A DNA stretch of 6,040 bases from NCBI GenBank assembly GCA_016209785.1, contig JACQVM010000205.1, positions 1 to 6,040 on the forward strand, read 5' to 3'. How positions within the stretch are numbered: the first letter of the stretch is position 1; every line of letters begins with the position of its first letter. Positions 4,820-6,040 of the stretch are shown here, piece after piece. Position numbers and translations under genes: made by a program. The notes under the pieces are model-generated. The model had not been told where the DNA came from. It saw only the letters and a list, made by a program, of their open reading frames with translations, and did no database searches. The DNA is from Candidatus Melainabacteria bacterium (GTDB lineage Bacteria; Cyanobacteriota; Vampirovibrionia; Obscuribacterales; Obscuribacteraceae).

Positions 4820-6040
4820 TACACTTTCTCCAAAATAAGCTCATTGAGCACATCACTTAGTCGCTCAAGCTGCTGCTCGAGATTATCGACCAGGGATTCA
4901 AGTTCAGTTAAACTAGCCACTTCGGCTTTACTTTCTAAGGTTGCTGCTGCTGAAGCCGCGGAGGTAGCTGAAAGATTTTGGAGCGACCCACTTATTTTGT
5001 GGGCAATAGCCTTAAGACTCACGCTGTTGCTCATGGCACACCTTATCTCAGACTTCCATTTAGGACACTCACCCACAAATATTTGCGCGAGTTCCTGCAA
5101 GAGACCCCTGTCTTCACCCACCCGAGCTCTTAGCGCATTCATGTTTATTGTCTCGATGCTAGGCAGTTGCTCTAGATTTACGTCCTTGCCTACCTTACTT
5201 GCCTGGGCCTCCACAAGCTCAAAGAGCTTATTCATGTCAATTGGCTTTGTAATATATGCGTCCATACCGGATTCCAGGCAGCGCTCTTCTTCGCCTTTGA
5301 TGGCATAGGCAGTTAAAGCAATAATAGGAATGTGCCTTTTGCTATCTTTTTCTTTCTCACGCACTGAAGCAGTTACCTGAAAACCATCAAGTCCTGGCAT
5401 CTGGACATCCATTAGCACAAGATCAAAGTTACCTTTGTCTATACGGCTTACCGCCTCCAGCCCATTATCGGCAGTCTCTATGGTGTGCCCCCATTTTTCC
5501 AGTACTCGAGTTATCATTTTTTGGCTTAGCACATCATCTTCTGCAACTAAAATGTGCAGGCTCTTCTGTGCTCTTAGACTTTCCTTGTTAAGGACAGATT
5601 GCAACTGCATACCTGCTGAGGCAGTACTACTTTGAGGTTCTTGAGATGGCACCATACATGGACAAGTAAAGTGAAAGACACTGCCTTTACCTACCTCGGA
5701 CTCAGCCCAAATCTTCCCCCTCATCATCTCTACCAGTCGCGCTGAAATTGTAAGCCCAAGACCAGCTCCCCTGGGCTGGTCTAGATAAGCAATGTGAATA
5801 CCCTGGACAAAAGGATCAAAAATACTGGAAAGTCCTTCTTTAGAAATCCCTGGACCCGTGTCGGTCACACTAAAGGACAGCATTACTTCCTGGCTCTGGC
5901 GTGATGCCAAGGCTACCCGCACCAACACCTCTCCTTTTTCCGTAAACTTAATTGCATTGCCAACTAAATTGAGCAATATTTGTTTGAGCCGATCACAATC
6001 GGCCACAAGAGCCGTGGGTACCTCTTGGGCAATCTCATAC
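4819..6040 (-). CDS. Hybrid histidine kinase with C-terminal REC and HPt domains (5' end outside window)
   Basis: Only the last 406 residues are visible. They begin inside the HATPase domain: the N box LNLVGNAIKFT (N28 of the visible part), G1 DTGPGI (60-65) and G2 GAGLGL (91-96) are all intact. A Ser/Gln-rich linker (about 130-155) is followed by a receiver domain with D168-D169, phosphoacceptor D211 (LMD-VQMPGLDG), T243 and K265. The C-terminal HPt domain (about 300-406) carries H347 in AHKISGSL, matching the usual AHxLKG pattern with Ile and Ser replacing Leu and Lys. The order kinase-REC-HPt is that of tripartite hybrid kinases such as BarA or ArcB. The HisKA domain and any sensor region are upstream. 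A GTG at 6006 is not the start: the N box reading continues through it in frame to the window edge. It is the first visible gene of the signalling operon and abuts the next gene as TAATG. Confidence 0.93.
   Translation of the reverse strand, partial: YEIAQEVPTALVADCDRLKQILLNLVGNAIKFTEKGEVLVRVALASRQSQEVMLSFSVTDTGPGISKEGLSSIFDPFVQGIHIAYLDQPRGAGLGLTISARLVEMMRGKIWAESEVGKGSVFHFTCPCMVPSQEPQSSTASAGMQLQSVLNKESLRAQKSLHILVAEDDVLSQKMITRVLEKWGHTIETADNGLEAVSRIDKGNFDLVLMDVQMPGLDGFQVTASVREKEKDSKRHIPIIALTAYAIKGEEERCLESGMDAYITKPIDMNKLFELVEAQASKVGKDVNLEQLPSIETINMNALRARVGEDRGLLQELAQIFVGECPKWKSEIRCAMSNSVSLKAIAHKISGSLQNLSATSAASAAATLESKAEVASLTELESLVDNLEQQLERLSDVLNELILEKV

Noticed and set aside
4844..5308. Long plus-strand open frame opposite the hybrid kinase, rich in Ser and Leu.
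   Set aside because: It is the complement of the HPt and REC coding sequence, which carries all key residues; serine and leucine richness is typical of such antisense frames.

Overview
The window is bacterial: a chromosomal housekeeping gene end (DNA gyrase A) faces a block of minus-strand genes coding for signal transduction and small unrecognised proteins. Genes are dense, operons overlap by 1 to 14 bases, and Shine-Dalgarno sites are clear. The phylum cannot be fixed from sequence alone. The multidomain phosphorelay proteins and moderate GC would fit an environmental lineage such as a deep-branching (non-photosynthetic) cyanobacterial relative, but this is a weak guess.

Layout: (1) 1-571, plus strand, the C-terminal part of gyrA. 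(2) 592-1583, minus strand, a three-gene cluster of small proteins, here called A1, B' and B1. (3) 1584-2097, non-coding: a leader and promoter region for A1, a GC-rich stretch of unknown nature, and a strong hairpin that probably ends the next operon. (4) 2098-2860, minus strand, a two-gene cluster A2-B2. (5) 2861-3030, the A2 promoter region. (6) 3031-6040, minus strand, three signalling genes in order of transcription: a hybrid histidine kinase with C-terminal REC and HPt domains (5' end outside the window), a REC-histidine kinase fusion, and a NarL/LuxR-type response regulator.

The most interesting content is the pair of small-gene clusters. A1 and A2 are paralogues, and B1, B' and B2 are paralogues, so the arrangement reads A-B then A-B'-B. 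The sequences upstream of A1 and A2 also share blocks, which indicates that the duplicated unit carried its own promoter. I recognise neither family. Lying directly downstream of a phosphorelay that ends in a DNA-binding regulator, the modules are plausible targets of that regulator; this is inference. Transcription of the whole minus-strand block converges on gyrA, with only 20 bases between the stop codons.
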